Shown: piece after piece, positions 34,001 through 39,947 of the stretch
Numbering within the stretch: the stretch's first letter is position 1
Layout of the letters: every line of letters begins with the position of its first letter
Source: Pseudorasbora parva
Lineage: Eukaryota > Chordata > Actinopteri > Cypriniformes > Gobionidae
DNA: 64,000 nt
NCBI RefSeq assembly: GCF_024679245.1
Contig: NC_090176.1
Span: 21,130,793 to 21,194,792 of the forward strand
Reading direction: 5' to 3'
Program-made: the position numbers and the translations under genes
Notes under the pieces: generated by a model
The model's input: the letters and a program-made list of their open reading frames with translations, nothing else
The model's database searches: none
Told to the model about the DNA's origin: nothing

Positions 34001-37000
34001 GCCTCAGCGGCGCACGGAGAGCAGGGCGCCTCAGCGGCGCACGGAGAGCAGGGCGCCTCAGCGGCGCAGGGAGAGCAGGGCGCCTCAGCGGCGCAGGGAG
34101 AGCAGGGCGCCTCAGCGGCGCAGGGAGAGCAGGGCGCCTCAGCGGCGCAGGGAGAGCAGGGCGCCTCAGCGGCGCAGGGAGAGCAGGGCGCCTCAGCGGC
34201 GCAGGGAGAGCAGGGCGCCTCAGCGGCGCAGGGAGAGCAGGGCGCCTCAGCGGCGCAGGGAGAGCAGGGCGCCTCAGCGGCGCAGGGAGAGCAGGGCGCC
34301 TCAGCGGCGCAGGGAGAGCAGGGCGCCTCAGCGGCGCAGGCAGGGCGTTGGGGAAACTTCTCCAGTCCAGCAGTATCCACCGGCACTGGGACCACCGGAA
34401 TACGATCTGCTGGCATTGGGACCACCGGAACATGATCTGCCAGAACTGGGACCACCGGAACACGATCCACCGGCACAGGGACCACCGGAACACGATCCGC
34501 CGGAACTGAGACCACCGGCACACGATCCACCGGAACTGGGACCACCGGAACTGCCTCCGGGGCTTCGGATAAAGCCCTGTGCTCCTTCCACGCATGCAGG
34601 ACTGCCACCACAAAGCATCCCATCACAGCCCTCCAGGCCGTTTCCGGACTCGGGACCACCGGAACGGAGTCCACCGGCACAGGGACCACCGGAACACGAT
34701 CCACCGGCACAGGGACCACCGGAACACGATCCACCGGCACAGGGACCACCGGAACATGATCCACCGGCACAGGGACCACCGGAGCACGATCCACCGGCAC
34801 AGGGACCACCGGAGCACGATCCACCAGCACAGGGACCACCGGAACACGATCCGCCGGCACTGGGACCACCGGAATACGATCCGCCGGCACTGGGACCACT
34901 GGAACATGATCCGCCAGCACTGGGACCACCGGAATAATATCCGCCAGCATTGGGACCACCGGAACACGATCCGCCGGCACTGGGACCACCGGCACAGGGA
35001 CCACCGGCACAGGGACCACTGAAACTTGGACCACCGGAAAAGGCACGGAGGGAGACTTCCTTCTCCTCCTCCGTTTCAGGACCACTGGAACACGATCCGC
35101 CGGTACTGGGACCACCGGAATACGATCCGCCGGAATCGGGACCACCGGAACACGATCCGCCGGTACTGGGACCACCAGCATATGATCCGCCGGCACTGGG
35201 ACCATGGAAGGACTGGGGCCCAGGCGGTTGATGAATTCCCAGAATCCCAGACTCCCCATACTATCCATTACCTCCGGAGAGAGGGGCATGTCGAGGCAGA
35301 GATTAAAAGCTTCCTTCCACTCTGCCTCATTGAGTCTAAAATGGTCCACCTCCCTGAGGAACCTGCCTGCGAACTGTTGCACATCCGTCCCCTGTTGACG
35401 GATGTACCGGGAGTTCAGGTAACGCATTACCCGCAGGTTCTTCTCCCACTCCATAGGAGGATACCGGGAGAAAAAACAAAAACGAAAACAACAAAAAAAA
35501 ACAAGTCCTGCTGAGTCCTCAAGTGGTTGGATCCTTCTGTTACGTCACGGACACGAGGAAACAGGAAATTGGTGCGAGGACTCAAGTGCAGTGAGAAAAT
35601 TATAATTTATTATAAAATAAAACATAAACTCAACACAAAAACCCACGAGGGGGAAAAACACATAATCAGAACTGTAACATAACTCAAAAACATACCAACA
35701 GAGAAATCACGGGGAACCGGAAGACGCAGACATAACATACACAAGGATCCAACACAGACTGACAAACACAAGGAGATTATAAAGGGAACAAACAAGGCAG
35801 ATAATGAGGGAGAACAGGTGGGGCAAATTAACCAATAATCAGATAACAAGGGGGAGGGAACTGACAGGGACACGAGCACATGCTCAACATAACAAAACCC
35901 ACAAGTGCACACAAGACAGGACAGGCATGTGACAACCAAGACCTGGCCGTCCCTCTAAACTTTTAGCTCATACAAGGAGAAGACTGATCAGAGATGCAGC
36001 CAAGAGGCCCATGATCACTCTGGATGAACTGCAGAGATCTACAGCTGAGGTGGGAGACTCTGTCCATAGGACAACAATCAGTCGTATACTGCACAAATCT
36101 GGCCTTTATGGAAGAGTGGCAAGAAGAAAGCCATTTCTTAAAGATATCCATAAAAAGTGTTGTTTAAAGTTTGCCACAAGCCACCTGGGAGACACACCAA
36201 ACATGAGGAAGAAGGTGCTCTGGTCAGATGAAACCAAAATTGAACTTTTTGGCAACAATGCAAAACGTTATGTTGGACGAAAAAGCAACAAAGCTCATCA
36301 CCCTGAACACACCATCCCCACTGTCAAACATGGTGGTGGCAGCATCATGGTTTGGGCCTGCTTTTCTTCAGCAGGGACAGGGAAGATGGTTAAAATTGAT
36401 GGGAAGATGGATGGAGCCAAATACAGGACCATCCTGGAAGAAAACCTGATGGAGTCTGCAAAAGACCTGAGACTGGGACGGAGATTTGTCTTCCAACAAG
36501 ACAATGATCCAAAACATAAAGCAAAATCTACAATGGAATGGTTCAAAAATAAACATATCCAGGTGTTAGAATGGCCAAGTCAAAGTCCAAACCTCAATCC
36601 AATCGAGAATCTGTGGAAAGAACTGAAAACTGCTGTTGTTCACAAACGCTCTCCATCAACCTCACTGAGCTCGAGCTGTTCTGCAAGGAGGAATGGGCAA
36701 AAATTTCAGTCTCTTGATGTGAAAAACTGATAGAGACATACCCCAAGCGACTTACAGCTGTAATCGCAGCAAAAGGTGGCGCTACAAAATATTAACTTAA
36801 GGGGGCCAAATAATTTTGCACGCCCAATTTTTCAGTTTTTGATTTGTTAAAAAAGTTTGAAATGTCCAATAAATTTCGTTCTACTTCATGATTGTGTCCC
36901 ACTTGTTGTTGATTCTTCACAAAAAATTACAGTTTCATATCATTATGTTTGAAGCCTGAAATGTGGCAAAAGGTCGCACAGGTTCAAGGGGGCCGAATAC

Positions 37001-37768
37001 TTTTGCATGGCACAGTAAATAGTTATAATGGCAAATTACAGATCTTTTAACATTTGATCCTTGTTAAAAATATTAAACTTTTTATTTAATTATCTATATT
37101 ACAAGTAGTCTACATTTCATGGCTACTTATATGCCTACATTGAAGTGCATTGAAGTGGCCTACATTAAGTAAAAAATATTTTATCTTATTATCGTAGATT
37201 ATAGATTTTAAACTGAATTACAGAATAATAGAACAGAATAAAGTTACCATTCTGACTAGCCATTGGACATAAAACAATACAATAAAATAAAACCCTATTT
37301 GTTTAGTGAGATAAAAAATGTTGCTAGTAACAACCGGTAATAACCGGTCCGGAATAGATAGCCTACTATTGTTTATGTTTACCAAATACTAAGTATCTAT
37401 AGGCCACACTTGTACAACCGGAATACATTTAGTAGAGTTATTTAAATGAATACATACTAACATAAATAGATAATAATCTGTTGAACAGCTTTCCATAAAA
37501 TCTGTGATTGCTCACCTATTTTGGCAAAGGAAGCAAGCAGCACCCATAAAGCAATCTCAAACGGGATCTGAATACGGGGGTAGTTCAGTGTAAAAAGCGT
37601 TTGGGTTGTTTCGTCCGGGTCCGGGTCAGCAGTCTCACCCATCGTTTTCCAAGGGGGAAGTTTAGATGGAGAGGTAGACGGTTTATAAGTAACTGCGAAT
37701 CCAGACAGAAAAAATACGCACAAAATCAAAAAGTTGAGATGCCTCTTTACATCAAAATTAAGCACCAT
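18369..37768 (-). CDS. slc9a2: Na+/H+ exchanger 2-like (slc9a2), complete, 12 coding exons
   Basis: Exons from 5' to 3': 37516..37768, 28788..29251, 27081..27331, 24983..25200, 24271..24470, 23267..23356, 23118..23188, 21292..21459, 21026..21125, 19802..19918, 19459..19549, 18369..18727. They total 2382 bases, 793 residues; human NHE2 is about 812. All junctions are GT-AG and phases close perfectly. Exon 1 has a signal-like hydrophobic stretch (residues 10-26), then [18 protein letters not shown]. Exon 2 holds [11 protein letters not shown], the NDAVTV ion-path motif (N234, D235) and FGE (E230). Exon 4 has YVEENVSQ and SVSETLIF; exon 5 has [14 protein letters not shown]. Exons 7-12 form the cytosolic tail, including [16 protein letters not shown] (CHP-binding region by family) and [17 protein letters not shown]. 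The protein is expected to swap external Na+ for H+ at epithelial membranes. The motif normally AVDPVAVL reads AVEPVAVL (E206). NHE2 is preferred over NHE4 from [19 protein letters not shown] sequence and its place beside mfsd9; NHE4 is the main alternative. Confidence 0.9.
18739..18829. repeat. (AT)n microsatellite, about 45 units, at the slc9a2 exon-12 acceptor
   Basis: Pure AT array in slc9a2 intron 11. Read on the minus strand it stops 11 bp before the exon-12 boundary, leaving only GTCTTTTTAG as acceptor context, so it occupies the usual branch-point region. Confidence 0.95.
18875..19225 (+). repeat. Dispersed repeat, TTCAGCAAGGATGC family
   Basis: 5'-truncated copy beginning in the TTTCACATAAATGCTGTTC part, through AATATTAAGCAGCACAACTG and GATTTCTGAAGGATCATCTG to CCAACCTCAAACTTTGGAACG. 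Lies within slc9a2 intron 11. Confidence 0.65.
19621..19701. repeat. (AT)n microsatellite, about 40 units
   Basis: Pure AT array in the 252-bp slc9a2 intron 10, between exons 11 and 10. With the array at 18739 it brackets the 91-bp exon 11. Confidence 0.95.
20345..20870 (-). repeat. SINE-like cluster with a tRNA-type B box, partly tandem
   Basis: The block GCGTCAGTTGCTAGAGC followed by CCTC(A/T)TGAGGCCAGG and GAGTGAGGTTTA recurs around 20415, 20638 and 20803. CTTTAGTGTCC-type and GTAACCTGTCC blocks also recur. On the minus strand GGCGCCGGTTCGAATCC-like text (complement of 20748-20760) resembles a pol III B box (GGTTCGAATCC), suggesting a tRNA-derived SINE present in two to three overlapping copies in slc9a2 intron 9. 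The A box was not confirmed. Confidence 0.45.
21690..22926 (-). mobile_element. Tc1-type transposon, internally deleted, with intact ends
   Basis: Terminal inverted repeats of about 210 bp: left AAGTGCCTTGCGAATG..., right ...CTTTCGCAAGGCACTG, flanked by TA duplications (21688-21689 and 22927-22928). The inner ends read TGGGCGTGCAAAATTATTCG and its inverse. Between them a minus-strand transposase has lost its middle. Lies in slc9a2 intron 7. It is the same family as the larger copy at 32236-37016. Confidence 0.88.
21891..22535 (-). pseudogene. Tc1 transposase remnant with central deletion
   Basis: Minus-strand frame beginning at 22535 with [10 protein letters not shown] and a helix-turn-helix region ([17 protein letters not shown]). 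It reaches the TTISRI end of the DNA-binding part and then jumps directly to [20 protein letters not shown]. The segment holding the first catalytic Asp is missing. After a short break a second frame gives [17 protein letters not shown] with the catalytic Glu and runs to the C-terminus. It cannot encode an active transposase, but it might be mobilised in trans because both ends survive. Confidence 0.85.
23413..23525 (+). repeat. Dispersed repeat fragment, TTCAGCAAGGATGC family
   Basis: Only the first part is present: TTCAGCAAGGATGCATTAAA, AGTGACAATAACAACATTTAT and AAACAAATGCTGTTC. Lies in slc9a2 intron 5. Confidence 0.6.
23956..24265. mobile_element. Palindromic TTAA mini-transposon at the slc9a2 exon-5 donor
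   Basis: TTAA at 23956-23959 and 24262-24265 flank arms of about 90 bp: AGGGATAGTTCACTTTGAAA, then CTCATGGGCATCCAAGAT and TTTGTTTCCCCAGTAGT, each matched by its inverse on the right arm. The right-hand TTAA begins at intron position +6 of slc9a2 exon 5, so the element abuts a working splice donor (GTACCT). Confidence 0.85.
25693..26488 (+). mobile_element. Degenerate Tc1-type transposon in slc9a2 intron 3
   Basis: Ends are related inverted repeats: ...CGGTCAGGCAAAACATTATGAC on the left and GTCATAATGTTATGCCTGAAC on the right, adjoining TA-rich sites. The interior holds plus-strand pieces of a transposase in more than one frame. One piece reads [18 protein letters not shown] (DNA-binding region); the next reads [18 protein letters not shown] with the first catalytic Asp, then [14 protein letters not shown]. 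Frameshifts and stops make it inactive. It is a different Tc1 subfamily from the copies at 21.7 and 32.2 kb. Confidence 0.82.
26490..27080. other. slc9a2 intron 3, remainder
   Basis: No gene or clear repeat was recognised between the Tc1 remnant and exon 3. The short open frames look random. Confidence 0.5.
27332..28787 (-). other. slc9a2 intron 2
   Basis: AT-rich, about 1.46 kb, no exon or transposon ends recognised. Two stretches around 27830 and 28080 contain related ACCAAGGACGATAACTATAA and TTATCGTTATAGTTAT text facing each other, suggesting the worn arms of another inverted-repeat element. Confidence 0.45.
29747..30957. mobile_element. Inverted-repeat element with GGGGGTGAAA ends, slc9a2 intron 1
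   Basis: Left end AAAGGGGGGGTGAAACACTCAG and right end GAAACAGCATTTCACCCCCCC with a C-run are inverted ends. The interior is rich in CpG (for example GTGGGCGGAGC near 29920 and ACGCCCGCGCACC near 30702) and has open frames in both strands of about 105-135 codons without recognisable domains. Probably a non-autonomous DNA element of about 1.2 kb. Confidence 0.6.
31019..31052. repeat. (AC)n microsatellite
   Basis: About 16 AC units in slc9a2 intron 1, just right of the GGGGGTGAAA element. Confidence 0.9.
32690..33086 (-). repeat. 3' LTR of the young retrotransposon
   Basis: 397 bp. On the minus strand it begins TGTCACATGCC, contains a TTTATAATC TATA-like box about mid-way and AATAAA (32758-32763), and ends GACGTAACA. 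It appears base-for-base identical to the other LTR. Confidence 0.93.
33298..35454 (-). CDS. 718-residue repeat protein of the LTR element
   Basis: Open from an ATG at 35454 (minus strand) to 33298. Residues 1-80 are non-repetitive ([20 protein letters not shown]..., with [20 protein letters not shown]) and resemble a short Gag-like or host-factor-like helical region, which I cannot assign. Then follow 10-residue repeats of the form [10 protein letters not shown], broken by a basic block (LKRRRRRKS) and by a linker containing [14 protein letters not shown]. After these come about 32 copies of the 9-residue unit PCAAEAPCS (later variants PCAAEASCS) and a proline/leucine-rich tail. No enzyme motif is visible. 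It may be a structural protein for packaging the element, or simply an open frame kept open by repeat expansion. Confidence 0.55.
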   Translation of the reverse strand: MEWEKNLRVMRYLNSRYIRQQGTDVQQFAGRFLREVDHFRLNEAEWKEAFNLCLDMPLSPEVMDSMGSLGFWEFINRLGPSPSMVPVPADHMLVVPVPADRVPVVPIPADRIPVVPVPADRVPVVLKRRRRRKSPSVPFPVVQVSVVPVPVVPVPVVPVPADRVPVVPMLADIIPVVPVLADHVPVVPVPADRIPVVPVPADRVPVVPVLVDRAPVVPVPVDRAPVVPVPVDHVPVVPVPVDRVPVVPVPVDRVPVVPVPVDSVPVVPSPETAWRAVMGCFVVAVLHAWKEHRALSEAPEAVPVVPVPVDRVPVVSVPADRVPVVPVPVDRVPVVPVLADHVPVVPMPADRIPVVPVPVDTAGLEKFPQRPACAAEAPCSPCAAEAPCSPCAAEAPCSPCAAEAPCSPCAAEAPCSPCAAEAPCSPCAAEAPCSPCAAEAPCSPCAAEAPCSPCAAEAPCSPCAAEAPCSPCAAEAPCSPCAAEAPCSPCAAEASCSPCAAEASCSPCAAEASCSPCAAEASCSPCAAEASCSPCAAEASCSPCAAEASCSPCAAEASCSPCAAEASCSPCAAEASCSPCAAEASCSPCAAEASCSPCAAEASCSPCAAEASCSPCAAEASCSHRAAEASCSHRAAEASCSHRAAEASCSHRAAKAPCTHRASLARPALTAPPWRPALPALPWLPELYGPPRPLELGGPPELGGPPWPFELLWATMAS
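33483..34345. repeat. 27-bp minisatellite, about 32 copies
   Basis: GC-rich unit GCCTCAGCGGCGCACGGAGA + GCAGGAC, with blocks of variants (GTGAGA, ACGGAGA, ACGGCGA, AGGGAGA) that succeed each other along the array, showing local expansion. The unit length is a multiple of 3, so several frames on both strands remain open. Confidence 0.93.
34383..35200. repeat. 30-bp minisatellite in two blocks
   Basis: Unit of the type GGGACCACCGGAACACGATC + CGCCGGCACT, imperfect, in blocks at about 34383-34560 and 34650-35200, separated by unique sequence that includes GCCCTGTGCTCCTTCCACGC. Encodes [14 protein letters not shown] units on the minus strand. Confidence 0.9.
35538..35934 (-). repeat. 5' LTR of the young retrotransposon
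   Basis: 397 bp, same landmarks at the same offsets as the other LTR (AATAAA complement at 35606-35611). It would drive leftward transcription of the internal ORF. Confidence 0.93.
37017..37515 (-). other. slc9a2 intron 1, promoter-proximal end
   Basis: AT-rich sequence between the Tc1 right end and exon 1. No element was recognised apart from a short local repeat (AACCGGTAATAACCGG near 37331). Confidence 0.5.
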
Positions 37769-38576
37769 ATTTTATCTGATAGGCATATAGCCTATGCCAG
37801 AAGTTGAAATATAAAAAAGTATTTCTAAAAGAAAAAAAGTAGGCTTAAATCCTTAAAACATTAAAATCCTTTAAATTAACCTATTGCATATTGACTTCAT
37901 ATAAGCCTATCTATGCCATTTCTTTAGTATGCTAAAGCATCAAGTAAATCACGATTGTCCGCAGTCAATTCTGTCAAGACTGAATTGGCTCTGCCTCTCG
38001 CAGCAGGTGTGTGTGGTCTGGTCAGATCAGATAGGGCCGGTCGAGGACAGATGCCACACCTGATTTGTCTGTGCTTGCCTTTAATAATTTTGCTTCCTTA
38101 AAGTTTTCTGAAAGCTTTTTTTTAGCCTGCTATGCCACAACAAACACTTTCGAAGTAAAACTAATAGTTTCTCGCGCATTGTGTTCACATCACCGCATGA
38201 TGTCATGATAGTTTCCGCTAAAAACACTAGTTATTATATTAAACTGTATTAATTGTGAAAGCCTTTTAAGGTGACGACGGTCCCAATGCCGATTCAAGTG
38301 TTCCTCTCAAACAAGCTGTTTTAACAAACAAACACATTTCACCGCCTTTTAGCTAATAAACTCTCAAATGTTAAATATGGCATAATAATGGCACTATGAG
38401 AACTGTCTGCTAGGATGTAACCACTAGATGGCAGACAAGGTCTTCCGTCACCCGTCAATCCATCATAGATCGTAAAAAAATCTATCGACAACATTTCCAC
38501 GAAGCGTTCTTTAAATACAAGTGACCGAATAAACCATTTAAAATGCGCAATTTTCAAATCTTATAAAAACAAAGGT

Positions 38577-38778
38577 TATTCTTTTGGCTCACACCTCACG
38601 TTATGCGTGAACGAGGCGGGGTTTTTAGAGCAACAACTCTGACGTAATGCGCTGTGACGTCACGGCAGGGCGAGTCCACAATGCAGAGCAAGTGAACGAA
38701 TTGCGGAGAGATCGCCGTGTATCAAAACACTGGTCTGCATACTATCTTTAAATCATGGAGCATATCAGTGACTGAAAA
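38577..38778 (+). promoter_or_regulatory. CpG-rich promoter island and possible inpp4a non-coding exon 1
   Basis: A locally GC/CpG-rich stretch in AT-rich surroundings contains a GC box (GAGGCGGGG, 38613-38621), a perfect palindromic CRE TGACGTCA (38655-38662) and a nearby TGACGTAA (38640-38647). It is followed by AAAA|GTAAGT, a good splice donor at 38779. I infer a plus-strand TSS near 38680 with a non-coding exon ending at 38778 that splices to the acceptor at 54123 before the inpp4a start codon. The slc9a2 start codon lies only about 0.9 kb away on the other strand, so the island could serve both genes. Confidence 0.45.
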
Positions 38779-39867
38779 GTAAGTGATCTCTGCTGCCTTT
38801 TTAAAGCTGCTAATGTTCGCAGTTGTGTTAGTACTAGTTAATCGCTTGGAAGGAAGCAATGAAGAAAAAGGAAATACATTTGATCTTAATATGCACAGCA
38901 CAAAGTGCGTGATATGGCATAAGCTTTTGGGTGAGAGTGATAAGTAGCAGGTTGAGTGCTTTATTTTAAAATGTCTTTATTATAAGGCATAACGGAGCGC
39001 GCAATCAATCGTGCATTCAGTCGTCATCACGCTTTATATTTCGTCATGAGAGCAATGTCTAGATGTTGTCGGCTTTTCTCAATATGCAATTATGTTCCTG
39101 GAGGTAAAAGAATCAGATGAGTCATACATTGTCTGTTTATATTATTCACAAGGTGCCACACATAGGGATGGAACATAGACCCGATTTTTATTGCAGAAAA
39201 ATACCGGAACCGAATTGTTTTCATGACGTCCGGTTTCTGTCAGTGCAGTGCAGACGGAACACTGTACTAAAATACACGGACAATGTCTACTATTAAGAGA
39301 CGACACAACATCATTAGCCTACTAAAAACAGGCAGCGTACATTTCCCGTTACCGAAGAATGACTCTTATGAACCGATTCTTCTTAGTGAATCAAAACAAA
39401 CAGCGGGACCAGCGTTGTACGATTCCGAAACGAATGACTCGTTTGAGTCGGTTCTTTTTAAGCAATTATTCAATAATTATTTTTTAAACAATAACGCTTT
39501 TTCTGATGTTAGAGTAGTGTAATCAGCGGTATTTTATAAAAATGGATGAATTAAATATAAGTAATTACGTAAATATAAACATCAAGGCTGTCTCAATGCT
39601 CATTCTTCCTCAAAACTTTCTCTAATTAGTTGATTTCGTTTTCAAATGTAAACAGCTCTTATTGTTAAATATGAAAGGTTCACTGTTCTTTAATATTTTT
39701 CAGTTCCTGGATCAACGCTAATGGCAAGTTGATTGGCCAAAGACTCACATGCTAACATGCTCACAAGCTTATACAACAATTCACAAAAGCCTTCCAGTGA
39801 GAGATCTAATGCAGAGATTATAGTTTCTCATTCCTAACCAGTGGATTAACTAGTTGATTTATTATTA

Positions 39868-39912
39868 GGGGTTCAAGCACGAAGTGCTGAACACCTATTG
39901 TATTTGTACTGA

Positions 39913-39947
<35 letters not shown>

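Larger units (their letters stand above)
32690..35934 (-). mobile_element. Young non-autonomous LTR retrotransposon with minisatellite ORF
   Basis: Two direct 397-bp repeats (32690-33086 and 35538-35934) start TGTTACGTCACGG and end GGCATGTGACA on the plus strand. The 5-bp sequence ACCAA occurs immediately outside both (32685-32689 and 35935-35939), a target-site duplication. On the minus strand a purine tract (AAGGAGGGGG, 33091-33100 region) precedes the left LTR, so the element reads right to left and the left LTR is the 3' one. No protease, reverse transcriptase or integrase is present, and a TGG-type primer site next to the right LTR was not found. The only long frame is the repeat-rich 718-codon ORF. 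The LTRs appear identical, which implies recent insertion and an active partner element elsewhere in the genome. Confidence 0.92.
32524..36730 (+). pseudogene. Tc1 transposase, interrupted by a retrotransposon
   Basis: The N-terminal part starts at 32524 ([10 protein letters not shown], then a helix-turn-helix with [13 protein letters not shown]) and is cut at 32689. The reading frame resumes at 35940 with the GRPSK linker and a second helix-turn-helix. From 36011 the catalytic domain is open for 239 codons: first Asp in [11 protein letters not shown] (36227-36229), second in [11 protein letters not shown], and Glu in NLNPIENLW, 34 residues after the first Asp of DND, the DD34E pattern. Near 36655 the frame diverges from the sister copy, so the C-terminus was already frameshifted. 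Apart from that shift and the insertion, the frame has no early stop. Confidence 0.85.
32236..37016 (+). mobile_element. Tc1-type transposon split by an LTR element
   Basis: Same family as the copy at 21690-22926. The inner part of the left inverted repeat is present (CAACAAGTGGGACACAATC..., TGGGCGTGCAAAATTATTTG), but the outer roughly 110 bp is missing. The right repeat is complete to GCATGGCACAGTA near 37016. The transposase runs left to right but is interrupted at 32690 by the 3245-bp LTR element. The Tc1 sequence resumes at 35940 after a duplicated ACCAA. It lies in slc9a2 intron 1 and is antisense to that gene. The missing left end means this copy probably could not move. Confidence 0.88.

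Noticed and set aside
33475..34509. 344-codon plus-strand frame (repeats of RAGRLSGA)
   Set aside because: Reverse-strand reading of the 27-bp minisatellite; the element is transcribed leftwards and this frame has no unique N-terminal region.
32690..35934. Endogenous retrovirus
   Set aside because: No envelope, polymerase or protease sequence; the LTR structure fits a non-autonomous retrotransposon.
39283..39522. 79-codon plus-strand frame near the promoter island
   Set aside because: No similarity or splice support; open by chance in the presumed first intron of inpp4a.
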